Source: Pilaira anomala (lineage: Eukaryota; Mucoromycota; Mucoromycetes; Mucorales; Mucoraceae). From it: 64,000 bases of DNA. Positions 25,614 through 36,205 of the stretch are shown piece by piece (the stretch's first letter is position 1; each line of letters opens with the position of its first letter). The stretch covers positions 1 through 64,000 of the forward strand of contig JAIXMQ010000019.1 of the NCBI GenBank assembly GCA_025716855.1, in the 5' to 3' direction. Below the pieces are notes generated by a model that was given only the letters and a program-made list of their open reading frames with translations, was not told where the DNA came from and ran no database searches. The translations under genes and the position numbers were made by a program.

Positions 25614-26687
25614 ATGTCACAACAAACGTATGCCATGTTGCCTCAAACCAAGGCTTCTATTGACCATATCTTGTCACATTATGATAGTTACAGAAAAGGA
25701 GAACCAAATAAACCAATGGTTGTAGGATTATCAGGTTGTCAAGGAAGTGGTAAAACAACATTATGCGATACGTTAGCGCATGTATTAAAAGAACCACCCT
25801 ATAATTTAAACGTGGTACAGTTCTCTCTTGATGATCTCTACTTGACCCATCAAGATCAACAAAGCCTCGCTAAAAAATACCCCGAGAACCCATTGTATCA
25901 ACAAAGAGGACAAGCAGGATCTCATGATTTAAAATTAGCACGTCAAACATTTGAATTATTGAATAGAGGACAAGGCACAGTTCCTATTCCTGTCTATGAT
26001 AAATCTTTACATAATGGACAAGGTGATAGATTAGATAGATCTGAATGGAAGTATGCAAGAGGTCCCTTTGATATCATCTTGTTTGAAGGTTGGATGGTTG
26101 GCTTTAAACCAGTGACTGAAGTGAAAGGAGGAACTTCATTGATTGGATGTAAAGAGACAGATGCAGATGTCATGAATAATTTATTAAAACCCTATCAAGA
26201 TGATATCTATCCATTTTTCGATATCTTTATTCATTTATCACCAAAAGATATTAATCAAGTCTATCAATGGAGATTACAACAAGAACATTTTATGAAGCGT
26301 ACAAGAGGCGTCAATGGATTATCGGATGAACAAGTCAAAAAGTTTGTAGATACTTATATGCCTGCATATCAATTGTATTTACCTAGATTAGACAAATATG
26401 GATTCTTTGGAAGTGATCATGGATTACAATTAAAGCCTTATGAAGGTCTTTTAAGATCGGATGGTGGTTACAGTAAGGAAAGACGTCATTTAAAAATTGT
26501 CTTGGATCAAGATAGAAGAGTGATTTCAAGTGAGACAATCAAGGAACCTAGTTTTGTACCAATGATAAAAAGAAACTACAAGTTCTTGTATCAAGCTGCA
26601 TTTGTTGGTTTAATTGGTATCATAGGCTTTAAAAGACATTCTATTATGAAGTCAATTTATAATTCATGGCATTCTTTAAAGAAATAA
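25614..26687 (+). CDS. Tda10/D-glycerate 3-kinase-like P-loop kinase with C-terminal hydrophobic tail
   Basis: The protein has 357 aa in a single exon. The ATG at 25614 (MSQQTYAML) is chosen over an in-frame ATG 81 nt upstream because the intervening DNA is pyrimidine-rich leader. The Walker A motif is GLSGCQGSGKTTLCDTL (about residue 44), followed by QFSLDDLYLTHQDQ, QRGQAGSHDLKLA, VPIPVYDKSLHNGQGDR and ILFEGWMVGF, the order seen in yeast Tda10 and plant glycerate 3-kinase (GLYK). C-terminal motifs include QVYQWRLQQEH and RGVNGLSDEQVKKFVDTYMP. The substrate is not proven; D-glycerate is the plant case. After the usual end, an added tail contains AAFVGLIGIIGF (about residues 326-337), short and flanked by basic residues, like a tail anchor. 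Confidence 0.85.
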   Translation: MSQQTYAMLPQTKASIDHILSHYDSYRKGEPNKPMVVGLSGCQGSGKTTLCDTLAHVLKEPPYNLNVVQFSLDDLYLTHQDQQSLAKKYPENPLYQQRGQAGSHDLKLARQTFELLNRGQGTVPIPVYDKSLHNGQGDRLDRSEWKYARGPFDIILFEGWMVGFKPVTEVKGGTSLIGCKETDADVMNNLLKPYQDDIYPFFDIFIHLSPKDINQVYQWRLQQEHFMKRTRGVNGLSDEQVKKFVDTYMPAYQLYLPRLDKYGFFGSDHGLQLKPYEGLLRSDGGYSKERRHLKIVLDQDRRVISSETIKEPSFVPMIKRNYKFLYQAAFVGLIGIIGFKRHSIMKSIYNSWHSLKK

Positions 26688-27569
26688 AAAAAAAATTTGA
26701 TTGGTTTAATTTGTTCCTGAATAAGTTCATGATATGTCATATCCTTACATTTAAGAAAATTCTGCCTTACATTTAAGAAAATTCTGAGTAGTTATATGTA
26801 TCTCTCTTAGTTACCGGGAGTTTGAATATATATTATAGCCTTCAAGTCATCACTAAGATACCAATTAACTGTTTGAAATTTTATACATTAAGCGGATTAG
26901 ATAACCATAATTCATCTTTTATATTAGAATACATATGTCTTTCTAGTTACTCACAATTGAATTCTTTCTTACTCTGTCAAGGTATACATAGGTAGTTATA
27001 TAGTATTTGACAACCTCTTTTTATCTTTACATTCTTTCTCTCTTTTTTTAAACCACTTTTGATTCCTTGGAAACCAAAATCATATCTTTAATAACCGGTA
27101 AAAGCTACCGAATTAATTATTTTCGTAATTATTATCTTAAAAATAAATAAATACTTGACCTTAAAAGAAAAAAAAAAAATCATATTAAGATATATAGATT
27201 TAATTGTTATAAATGACGCACGTCGCTAAATATCACTCCTCCAGCACATTATTCGTTCATAAATCCATTAAAGTATTTTCATTGAGGGTATTACAGGATA
27301 TTATTTTCCATGCCAAGTGCCAAAAAAAAAAAAACGTACGTAACAAACAAATGTGATAAGAATGAAAAAAAAAAAAAAAAGGCCCAGTTTTAATTTATGG
27401 CATTCTTGAAAGAAATGAAATCTGATTGGTTCAATTTGTTCCCGCTTTGTTTGAACAAAAATTTGATGTGGAAAAAAAAATTTTCCTTTTTTTTTTTTTT
27501 TTCTCTTTTTGTATAAATAAATAATAAATAAATAAAAAAAAAAAGAAGTGTTTTTTGTAAAGAAGTGTA
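26688..27569. other. Intergenic with partial duplication of the upstream gene's 3' end
   Basis: 882 bp. A perfect 22-bp tandem duplication lies at 26743-26764/26765-26786 (CCTTACATTTAAGAAAATTC, then TG). A 52-bp stretch at 27392-27443 is a diverged copy of the kinase gene's last codons and start of its 3' region (26661-26719). A run of A and T near 27472-27545 leads into the PWWP gene. Confidence 0.65.
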
Positions 27570-28948
27570 ATGTCGACAAAAGAATATATACCTGGAGATA
27601 CAGTATTTGCAAAGTTAAAGGGATACCCTTGGTGGCCTGCAAGAGTAAGTATACAAAAAAAAAAGAAAAAAAAAAAAACTTTTTTTTTTTTTTTCCACGA
27701 TTAAAAAAAAATTATTTTTTTCTTCTTCTTTTTCTAGGTGGAGAATGATAAAGATATCCCTGCAAAAATATTAAAGCAAAAAGGTAAATCTAAGGGTTTA
27801 TTATATACCGTCTTCTTTTATGGGTCAAGAGACTAGTAAGTATTTTGTTTTGAAAGGAAAAGGGAGAAAAACGCGTTTTTTTTTGTATATTCATTCTCCA
27901 TTAGTGGTTTTTTTGGACCTGATTGTGTACGTCCATTCGATCGAGCAACTGTTGAACGTGATTTAAAAGCAAAGAAATTTAAGACAAAGGATTTAGAAAC
28001 TGCTATTCATCAAGCTTTAGACCCTTCTATATTAAAAGCTGAAGAGGAAGCTGAAGCTGCAGCTGCGGAAGAAGAGGAAGAGGAAGAGGATAATGAAGAG
28101 GAGGAAGAGGAAGAAGAGGAAGAGGAAGAGGATATGAAACCAAAGAGAAAGGAACGTAAAAAGCCAGTGATCGATAAAAAGAAAAAGGCCGTTAATACTA
28201 CTACTACTACTACTACTACTACTAAGAAGAGAGTGAATAAAAAGGATGATGATAAAAAACCAACGAAAAAGGCACGTTTATCAGCAGATAACAATAATGA
28301 GGAAGGTCAAAGTGAAAGAAAAAAGAGAGTATGTGTGTTTTTTTTTCTTCGATGGATGATAATAATAGAAAGAGACTTATGTTTTTTCTTTTATTATTAG
28401 CGCAAGTCTTTATCAACAGAACAAGAAGAGGAGATTCGTAACCAAAGGGAATCATCTACTATGTCACGTAAATCAGAGGAACCTGCTACGGTTACTATGG
28501 GAAATCAAATGGAATTAGATCTGTTTAAAAAGACACCGGAATATAAGCGAATTTATCATATTAGACATAAACTTCAAAAATTAGTATATGAAAAAAAGCC
28601 AGGAGAAATTCAAACAGATGATTTCGTTAAAATATCCCAAGTAGTGAAAGAAATTGAAGATTCGAATATGACATTTGATTTGTTAAGGGTAAATGATTGT
28701 TATATTTAAAAAAAAAAAAAAGAGAGAGAAGTTTATAACTAATATTATAATAATAGTATACCAAAATTGGAAAGGTTGTAAAATTCGCTTGTTCGTATGA
28801 TTATGGTGAAGATGAATATAAAATTAATCAACGTTGCCAGCAATTAATGAGGAATTGGAAATCTTTAATTATTCCAGAAACTACAATTCATCGTGCTGGT
28901 AATAATAATAATTCTGCTGAGCAGACTGAACATCAACAACAATCATAA
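27570..28948 (+). CDS. PWWP-domain protein with TFIIS-N/IBD-like C-terminal domain
   Basis: The protein has 358 aa from exons 27570-27644, 27738-27835, 27905-28328, 28401-28688 and 28757-28948, all in frame. Residues about 8-75 form a PWWP domain: GDTVFAKLKGYPWWPARVEN, the middle KGLLYTVFFYGSRDYGFFG, and VRPF; such domains bind H3K36-methylated nucleosomes and DNA. A glutamate-rich block (about 115-150), a polythreonine run and lysine-rich NLS-like stretches follow. The C-terminal part (about 215-330: TPEYKRIYHIRHKLQKLVYE, KISQVVKEIEDSNMTFDLLR, KIGKVVKFACSYD) has the helical pattern of the TFIIS N-terminal/LEDGF integrase-binding-domain fold. The order matches HDGF/LEDGF and related Ntp-type chromatin readers. 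Expected role: tethering transcription or repair factors to active chromatin in the nucleus. Confidence 0.84.
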
Positions 28949-29712
28949 CAATCATATCTTTTTTTTTTTTTTTTTATTTTATTTTTTCTATTCTTTCTTA
29001 TTATTATTATTTTGTATTCGTTATTCTATTTATACACTACACATCTCACGCACAAACACACACACGCAAACTCAAACTCAAACTCAATATCATATTTTTT
29101 TTTTTCTTTATATTTAAATCAGAAAAAAAAAAAAAAAAATCAATTAATCACAGAATGTGATGAAAAAATAAAAAAAATAAATAAGTATTATACGCAAAAT
29201 ATCTTATCCGATTTTACCGTAAGTCTCCTCCTTCATCGGAATGACTGAACCATGAGGTTGGTGCAAGAGAGAGAGCGAGAGAGAGAGCGAGTTCTAGCCC
29301 GCCCACCTCCTCTCCGCTTCTTCCGCTGCAACTCTTTTTTACTCCTTTATGACTAATAATTTGTACACAAAGAAATTATTTTCTTGATCCGCTGTCATCA
29401 AAAAAGACAACAATGGCTCTAATATCTATCTCTTCAATAGATAAACATTTATAATAATAGATACGTACTTTACACGCTTATTTTATTTTATTTTTTCAAG
29501 CGGAGGAAGCAGGATTAAAAAAAAAAAAAAAAAATTACACCCCCATTGTTTGATTCCTTTATATAGCTCCAATCGTAATCGACCCGAAGACGGATAACAG
29601 TTTAAAGCAGATTTTTTTTTTTTTCTGATTGAATATAAATACAGATAATAAGTCTACTTTTGTATTGTTATAAATATCTTCTTCTCTTCACACATTATAC
29701 ATAATAATTAAT
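28949..29712. promoter_or_regulatory. Intergenic and promoter of the small gene at 29713
   Basis: 764 bp. A long T-rich 3' stretch after the PWWP gene, a GA-rich patch at about 29265-29292 and a CT-rich patch at 29301-29325. A TATA-like sequence (GAATATAAATACAG) lies at about 29631-29644, some 75 bp before the ATG at 29713, a reasonable place for a fungal TATA box. Confidence 0.5.
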
Positions 29713-29994
29713 ATGGGATTCATGAAACGTTTTTTCGGTCATCATCATGCTGCCGCTGCTGCTACTACTAAAGAAGAAGCAACTACTCCAGTGAGTACAC
29801 CTGCTACATCAACTTATGCTACACCTGTTGTTTCTCCTGCTGGTTCCATCATTGATGTTGAAGTCTCTTCTAAATATCATAATGATCCCATGCGTACCAG
29901 TAAAAGACCTGATACCTATGGTCATTTTCTTGATCCCATGGGTGGACATGGAAGTTATTCTGTTGGAAGAGATGTAACAAATACTGGTGCTTAA
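29713..29994 (+). CDS. Small unknown protein, 93 aa, His/Ala/Thr-rich N-terminus
   Basis: A single-exon ORF beginning MGFMKRFFGHHHAAAAATT. The N-terminus has a basic amphipathic start (MKRFFG), then a low-complexity Ala/Thr/Pro stretch, then a more ordered second half (DVEVSSKYHNDPMRTSKRPD, YGHFLDPMGGHGSYSVGRDV). The second Gly suggests possible N-myristoylation, but this is only a motif match. A TATA box and a clean leader ending in AATTAATATG support it as a real gene. Family not recognised; it may be a small stress- or sporulation-expressed protein as often seen in moulds, which is a guess. Confidence 0.6.
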   Translation: MGFMKRFFGHHHAAAAATTKEEATTPVSTPATSTYATPVVSPAGSIIDVEVSSKYHNDPMRTSKRPDTYGHFLDPMGGHGSYSVGRDVTNTGA

Positions 29995-30865
29995 AAATCA
30001 TACTAATTTCATTTTTCATCATCTTATTAATTATATATATATCCCCCCCTCCATCGTTTCATCTACCATCTTACTACTCACTCTACTACTATTATTACTA
30101 TCACATCTAACTATCTATTAAAAAAAAAACTACATTTTTATTAATAATAAATTCATTCTTTATTACTACTATTGCTGCAATCACTTTTATTAAATTACAA
30201 AGAAATTATGGATCTATTGTAACTACACGTTCTTATTAATAAACTGGCCCGATTTATTTCGAAAACATCTCTTTTTGTGCTACTTTTACTGATATTTTTA
30301 AAGTTTCAAGTGTCACCATCATTCAGTGTCTAATTTTTATTTTCAACAGCATTCCCCTTTTGCTACTCTCATCAATATCTTTTTTTTTTTTTTGAAAAAT
30401 AGTCGAAACAACATCTTTCATTATTAATAAAACACAAATCTGTAGTTAGGCAACAACTTGTAGTCGGGTTGCTCACCTTTCCTTTTTCTTTTGACATTTC
30501 ATAACCGTTTCCATGCACTAATTTTTCCTATAGCGTCAACAAATAAATAGAACTAAGTTTAATTACACTGTTACAAATTGATATTCACAAACTCTCATGA
30601 CACTTTCGTGATACCTTTAGCAGACGTGGAGATTGGAAAAGAGCCGAGTATGAAAAAAAGAAATGACAGTCCTTTTGTTTAAATAATAGCAGTCAAGAAG
30701 AGGAAAGAGAAAAAGAAAAAAAAAATTTTTTTTAATAGAATTTGCTATAAAAAAGACGAGAAGATACAAACTTCTTTTTATTTCTTTAAGCAACAAATAA
30801 CAAAAAGGTAATTATTAGAAAAAAAAAATTTTAAAAATACGAAGGAAAGGGAAAAGGGTTATAAG
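29995..30865. promoter_or_regulatory. Intergenic with candidate TATA box of the snoRNA gene
   Basis: 0.87 kb of AT-rich sequence. TATAAAA at about 30746-30752 (GCTATAAAAAAGACGAG) lies about 115 bp upstream of the C/D snoRNA and is a plausible promoter element for it. No coding signal was seen. Confidence 0.4.
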
Positions 30866-30968
30866 ATCCATTACAATGATGAATTTTAGCTGGCACCAGT
30901 CCGAGCTTCATGATGGAAAACCATAAAGTGGGGTGACAATTACGCTCGTCATCCCTGATTTAATGGAT
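30866..30968 (+). ncRNA. C/D-box snoRNA, candidate 18S rRNA 2'-O-methylation guide
   Basis: All elements of a C/D snoRNA are present in order. The terminal stem is ATCCATTA (30866-30873) pairing perfectly with TAATGGAT (30961-30968). Box C ATGATGA is at 30876-30882, box D' CCGA at 30901-30904 (one base from CUGA), box C' ATGATGG at 30910-30916 and box D CTGA at 30955-30958. Boxes C and D both sit two bases inside the stem. Upstream of D' the sequence GCTGGCACCAG (30889-30899) is complementary over 11 nt to the universal SSU rRNA sequence CUGGUGCCAGC at the 530 loop, spaced one base from D' as guides are. The fifth base upstream of D' pairs with a G of CUGG, the predicted methylation site. It lies between two protein genes, so it is likely transcribed on its own. 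Confidence 0.8.
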
Positions 30969-31331
30969 TTTATACCATTTCTCTTCTTTTTTATTTTTCA
31001 AAAAAAAATATTTTTAAATAGTGATATTAATCCTTTATTCCTTTATAGATTATTCTATCTTTTTTTTCTTGGTGCTTTTCTAATTATTTTTAAATAAAAA
31101 AAAAAATCTTTAAAAAAAAAAATCTTTTTTGTCTTTTGTAACTGTCTTTTGTAAAGTCTTATTTGACACAAAAACTTTCATCTTGTGTACCCATCACTGT
31201 CCTTCTCCTTAATTTGATATTTATTTCGTTTTTTTTTTATATCCATGTAACCTCTTTCTGTGTTTCTTTTTTATTTTGTTCCACTTTTTTTATTTTTTTT
31301 TTAAAAAAAAAAAAAAAAAACTTTTGTTACC
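30969..31331. other. Intergenic, T-rich leader
   Basis: 363 bp of T-rich DNA between the snoRNA and the TPR-MBL gene, ending in an A run directly before the ATG context TTACCATGG. Two copies of AAAAAAAATCTTT around 31098-31124 are a small tandem repeat. No gene seen. Confidence 0.4.
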
Positions 31332-32686
31332 ATGGTTTCGTTATCAATTATACCACCACCAGCGCCAAACGAAAAAAGTTATAAAGTAACTAACCGAGCA
31401 AACGAACTTTTCGAACGTCATCTGTATAGCGAAGCGATTACAGAGTATACCAAAGTACTTCAAATGTCAAAAGAAGAAGAGAACGAATATCTTGCTTTGA
31501 TTTATTGTAATCGAAGTGCAAGCTATTTAAGGCTAAACCAATATGAACAAGCTAAAATTGATGCGAGGCGAGCGATAGAGTTGGCACCAATTTGGTCCAA
31601 GGTAAAAAAAAAATAGATACAATTCTTTTGGATGTATATAGTTACAACAACAACAACAACAACAACAACAATAAAGTAATGATATTTATTAGGGATACTT
31701 TAGGCATGCACAAGTAATGTTAAAAACCAATCATTTTGATCAAGCGATTGAATTATTAAAGACGGCTATCAATAAGGAAGATGCAACACATGTCAAGGAA
31801 ATGTCGGGATATTTAACAAGAGCGTTAATAGAAAAGGATAATGAAGAGCGATTAGGAATACGTATCTTACAATTAGTATGTGGAAAAGATATTGCAATTC
31901 AAAAGAATGTTTTAAATCCTATTCAAAACAAATTATTTGAATTTGCTTCTCATATGAAGAATATTATACATGTTTTAGTTGATATCAAATCAAAACAATG
32001 TGTACTTGTAGATGCGGTAATGTATAAAATAAATTAATTACATATAAATGATGTAACTTATTATTTTATAATAGTGCTGGGATATAGATAGCATTCTTCG
32101 ATTTGTAGAGGAACAAGGGTATACAGTGGTAGCAACCATCATTACACATTATCATTTTGATCATGTGGGAGGAACACCACCATCCCCTTATGATACATTA
32201 CCGATCAAGATATCAGGACTTGCCACCCTATTAAAGAAGATACCACATATAAAAGCATATATTCATCCACTTGATATACCCTACATTCAACAAGCGAATC
32301 CAAGTATTCAACCCAATAGATTAGTACCTACTTGTAATCAAGATATCACAAATGATTTAAAAATTGGAGGAAAGTTACATATTGAATTTATACATACACC
32401 AGGACATACACCAGGCTCACAATCACTCTTACTGAATCAATCAAGATTACTCGCGGGTGATACTTTGTTATGTAGTGGGCATTGTGGAAGAACGGATTTA
32501 CCGGGTGGAGATCGTAAAAGTATGGAACATACCCTAAGATCTGTTCTAGGTGGATTAGATAATAGAATTATTATTTATCCAGGGCATGATTATGGTGTGT
32601 CTTGGTCTACCATTGGTATTGAAAGAGAGAATGGTTGTCTTGGTGAAGAATTAGTCGGTTTTGGTATGAAGCCATCATCACATTAA
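31332..32686 (+). CDS. TPR-metallo-beta-lactamase (glyoxalase II-like) fusion protein
   Basis: The protein has 401 aa from exons 31332-31601, 31693-32016 and 32075-32686, all phase 0. Residues about 18-125 hold TPR motifs (ANELFERHLYSEAITEYTKV, YLALIYCNRSASYLRLNQYE, then GYFRHAQVMLKTNHFDQAIE), as in Hsp70/Hsp90 co-chaperones. Residues about 170-395 form a metallo-beta-lactamase fold with the full metal set: THYHFDHVGG (His223, His225, Asp227, His228), HTPGHTPGS (His309), AGDTLL (Asp327) and YPGHDYG (His369). The set matches hydroxyacylglutathione hydrolase/ETHE1-type thioesterases. Likely a soluble thiolester hydrolase recruited to a chaperone or other TPR partner; that link is inferred. No targeting peptide is seen. 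The middle intron phase argues that this is one gene, not two. Confidence 0.86.
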
Positions 32687-32838
32687 ATAAGCGACGAAAA
32701 ATAAAAAAAAAGCCACCGATTTTTTTTTTAAACCTAGTAGAAAATTTAGTATTTATTTTTCTTTTTTTTTTTTTTTTTTTTCTATCTGTTTTCTTTTTTT
32801 TTTTTTTATATACATTAAAAAAAACATAATATACGAAA

Positions 32839-34449
32839 ATGTCGTCTACACAACCTACAGATACTGCTGATGAGAATGTCGAGATTTGGAAGATGAAGAA
32901 GTTGATTAAAAACCTTCAAGCTGCCAGAGGGTAAGAATAAAAAAAGGAGATGGTTTTTTTTTTATTTTTTTTTTAAGTCCAACAGTACTAACGCACTAAT
33001 TTTTTTTTTTTCCCCTAGTAACGGTACTTCCATGATTTCTCTCGTTCTTCGTAAGTATTTAAGGGGATATAAAAGAGTGGAAAAAAAAAGAGAGAAGAGA
33101 GGGAAACTAACGTAAAATTTATATGTAGCTCCTAAGGATCAAATTTCTCGTGCTGTTAAAATGTTGGCTGATGAATATGGTACTGCTTCCAACATTAAGT
33201 CTCGTGTCAATCGTTTATCCGTCTTGTCTGCTATTACTTCTACTCAACAACGTTTAAAGTTATACAACAAAGGTAAATTATAAAGAGATTTTTTTTTTTA
33301 AAAAAAAAAGAGAGAAAAGCAAATTTGCAGGAATTATATATAGGAAAATAGAGCTTAAAACTTAATTTTTTTTTTTTTTACATAGTCCCTGAAAATGGTT
33401 TAGTTGTTTATTGTGGTACTATTGTTACAGACGAAGGCAAAGAAAAGAAGGTCAACATCGATTTCGAACCTCACAAGCCTATCAACACTTCACTTTACTT
33501 GTGTGATAACAAATTCCATGTTGAAGCATTATCTGAACTTTTAAACAATGATGCCAAGTTTGGATTTATTGTAATGGATGGTAATGGTACACTCTTTGGT
33601 ACAGTTTGTGGTAACGTACGTGATGTACTTCACAAGTTATCTGTTGATTTACCCAAGAAGCATGGTCGTGGTGGTCAATCTGCTCTTCGTTTCTCTCGTC
33701 TTCGTGAAGAAAAGAGACATCATTATGTTCGTAAAATTGCAGAACTTGCTGTTCAATTGTTTATTACAAACGATAAAGTAAATTGTGTTGGTTTAGTCTT
33801 TGCAGGTTCTGCTGATTTCAAGACCGAATTATCTCAATCTGATTTACTTGATCCTCGTCTTCGTGCCAAGATTGTAAAGATTGTTGATGTCTCTTATGGT
33901 GGTGAAAACGGTTTCAACCAAGCTATTGAATTATCTGCAGAAGCTTTATCTAACGTCAAGTTCATTCAAGAAAAGAGATTGATTGGAGATTACTTTAACG
34001 AGATTTCTTTGGATACAGGTAAATACTGTTTCGGTATTGAAGATACTTTAAAGGCCCTTGAGATGGGTGCAGTGGAAACTTTAATCGTCTGGGAGAACTT
34101 GGCTACAAACCGTTATATCCTTCGTGATGCTTCTGGTACTGAATCAGTTGTTTATCCTACCGCAGAAGAAGAAAAGACCAAATCTTTCTTGGTTGATACT
34201 TCTGCTGATGCTACCACTAACTCGGAAATGGAAGTCGTTGAATGTATGCCTTTATTAGAATGGTTCACTCACAAGTATAAGGATTTTGGTGCCGTTTTAG
34301 AAATCGTCACGGATCGTTCTCAAGAAGGTTCTCAATTCGTTCGTGGTTTTGGTGGTATTGGTGGTATTCTTAGATACCGTGTTAATTTTGAACAACTCAA
34401 CTATGACGATGATGAATTCATTTCTGATGATGATGAGGAATATATCTAA
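32839..34449 (+). CDS. SUP45: Eukaryotic translation release factor eRF1 (Sup45)
   Basis: The class-I release factor decodes all three stop codons and triggers peptide release with eRF3. The protein has 443 aa from exons 32839-32930, 33019-33050, 33129-33272 and 33386-34449. It begins [20 protein letters not shown]. Decoding motifs of domain 1 are intact: TASNIKS and YLCDNKF (the YXCXXXF motif). The catalytic GGQ sits in [20 protein letters not shown], then domain 3 ([20 protein letters not shown]) and the acidic C-terminus ([15 protein letters not shown]) that binds eRF3. TASNIKS and YXCXXXF have the standard form, so the genetic code here is probably standard. The gene is a good anchor for species phylogeny. 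Confidence 0.97.
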
Positions 34450-34489
34450 AGCTTTTAATTTTTTTTTTTTATATAAAGAATAATTTTAT

Positions 34490-34548
34490 TGTACACACAC
34501 ACACACACACACACACACGCACGCACGCACACAAACACACACACAAAC
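34490..34548. repeat. (CA)n microsatellite
   Basis: A run of CA dinucleotides with a few CGCA interruptions, just after the eRF1 stop in the short gap to the convergent MFS gene. Confidence 0.85.
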
Positions 34549-34614
34549 ATATATAGTTTAATGTCTTTTTTCTGTTCTTCTTTTTTTTTCTTTAAAGGGA
34601 TATTAAATAAATAC

Positions 34615-36172
34615 TTAATAATAGTACCGAAACTGTAAATATTAAGCAGAGTTTTTTTGTTAATACTTTTAATTCAAGTAATAAATCTTTAAAAAAAAAC
34701 TTACATTTTCCTTTTCGTAGTCGAATCCTTGATAAGTTTGATCTAATTTACGATTCTTTCTAAATAACAAGTAACTTGTCAGGACAGAGAAAATAGACCC
34801 AAGTACAGCACAACACAAATTGAATATATTTCCAAAATCTATTATATATATATTTTAATATGGGGTTAGTTAGAAGGAGGGGACTTAAATTAACTTGTAT
34901 AAAACTTACAAAAGTGAGGTCCGTCAGATAGTGGGTAAAGGTAGGAGGAAACAATACCTCCTGAATTACCTACCATAACAACAATTGCTACTGCAATAGC
35001 TCTAATTTCCAAATTTGGGAAATTTATAGATGACCAGCCAACATTGGCAGGAGCTATTATTATAGAAAATATATACATAAATTAACTTTTAATTTATGTA
35101 AACTTTTTTTTTTCTTTTTTCTACCTTGTAACCCTAGCCCTGAAGAGATGATGAATAATGAACCATAACGTCCTACATTTAAATATGGTTAGCAAAAAAA
35201 AAAAAAAAAAAAAAAGGGGGAGACCAAATTCAGGGTCAATTTTTAATAATTGTTTAACTACCCCATCGACTTTCAAGTACAATTAATAATAAGTAACCAA
35301 TAGCAGCCAAAAAGAAACCAAAACCCATCAATCTACCGCGCTTATTACTATACTTGTCAGTCAAATAACCGCCCAATAAAGTCATGATAGTTTGCATCAC
35401 ATTCGGGGGCGCAGATAATAACTGTGATGTCAATACAGGAAATCCAAATTCATTAATAATCGTAGGAGTAAATACTTGATAACTAACTAAGGTAGTTGCA
35501 TTCAAGAAATAGACGATAGAGAATAAAAGCGTTTTCCAATCATAGCAAGCTTGAAAGAAATTCTGGAGGGTGGTAGGAGTTTCGGTATCGGGAGCATTTG
35601 TATAATGTTTATGCAACTTCTTTTGTGTCTCAGTCAACCAAGGAGCCTTTTGAGTATCATCAAACAAATAAAAGTAGGATATTACACTAAGTATAACTGT
35701 AGGTGCGCCTTCAATAATAAACAGAAATTGCCAGCCGTGAAGTCCACTATGGCCTTCCATAAAGGATGTACCGTAAGCGATAGGTCCGGAAACGATACCT
35801 GAGAGTGAAGACATACAGAGCAGGAATGCCAGCCGTATGCCGAATTCACGTGGACGATAGAGTTTAGACATCATGTAGAGTATACCTGGAACATATCCAC
35901 TCTCTGCTGCACTGTTTTTTTTTTATAAGAATGTGATTTTAAGTGTTTAGATATTTTGTTGTTGAGTAACTACTTTTTTTTTTTTGTTTTTTATTTTACC
36001 CTAGCAAGAGACGACAGACAAGTAAACCCGTAAAGTCTTTAGCAAATGCCATGACAATTGTCATTATACCCCATAGAAGCATAATTAAAGATAACCATGC
36101 AACAGCATTTACTCGTTTCAAAATAATATTTGAAGGTACTTCAAAAATGATCTACATTTGGATTTAAGTCTA

Positions 36173-36205
<33 letters not shown>

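Noticed and set aside
28010..28294. Minus-strand Ser/Val-rich ORF opposite the PWWP gene
   Set aside because: It is the antisense of the glutamate-rich and threonine-repeat codons of the PWWP protein.
31643..31672. CAA repeat as a possible CRISPR-like or regulatory array
   Set aside because: It is a simple microsatellite inside an intron; no spacers. No CRISPR array exists in this eukaryotic DNA.
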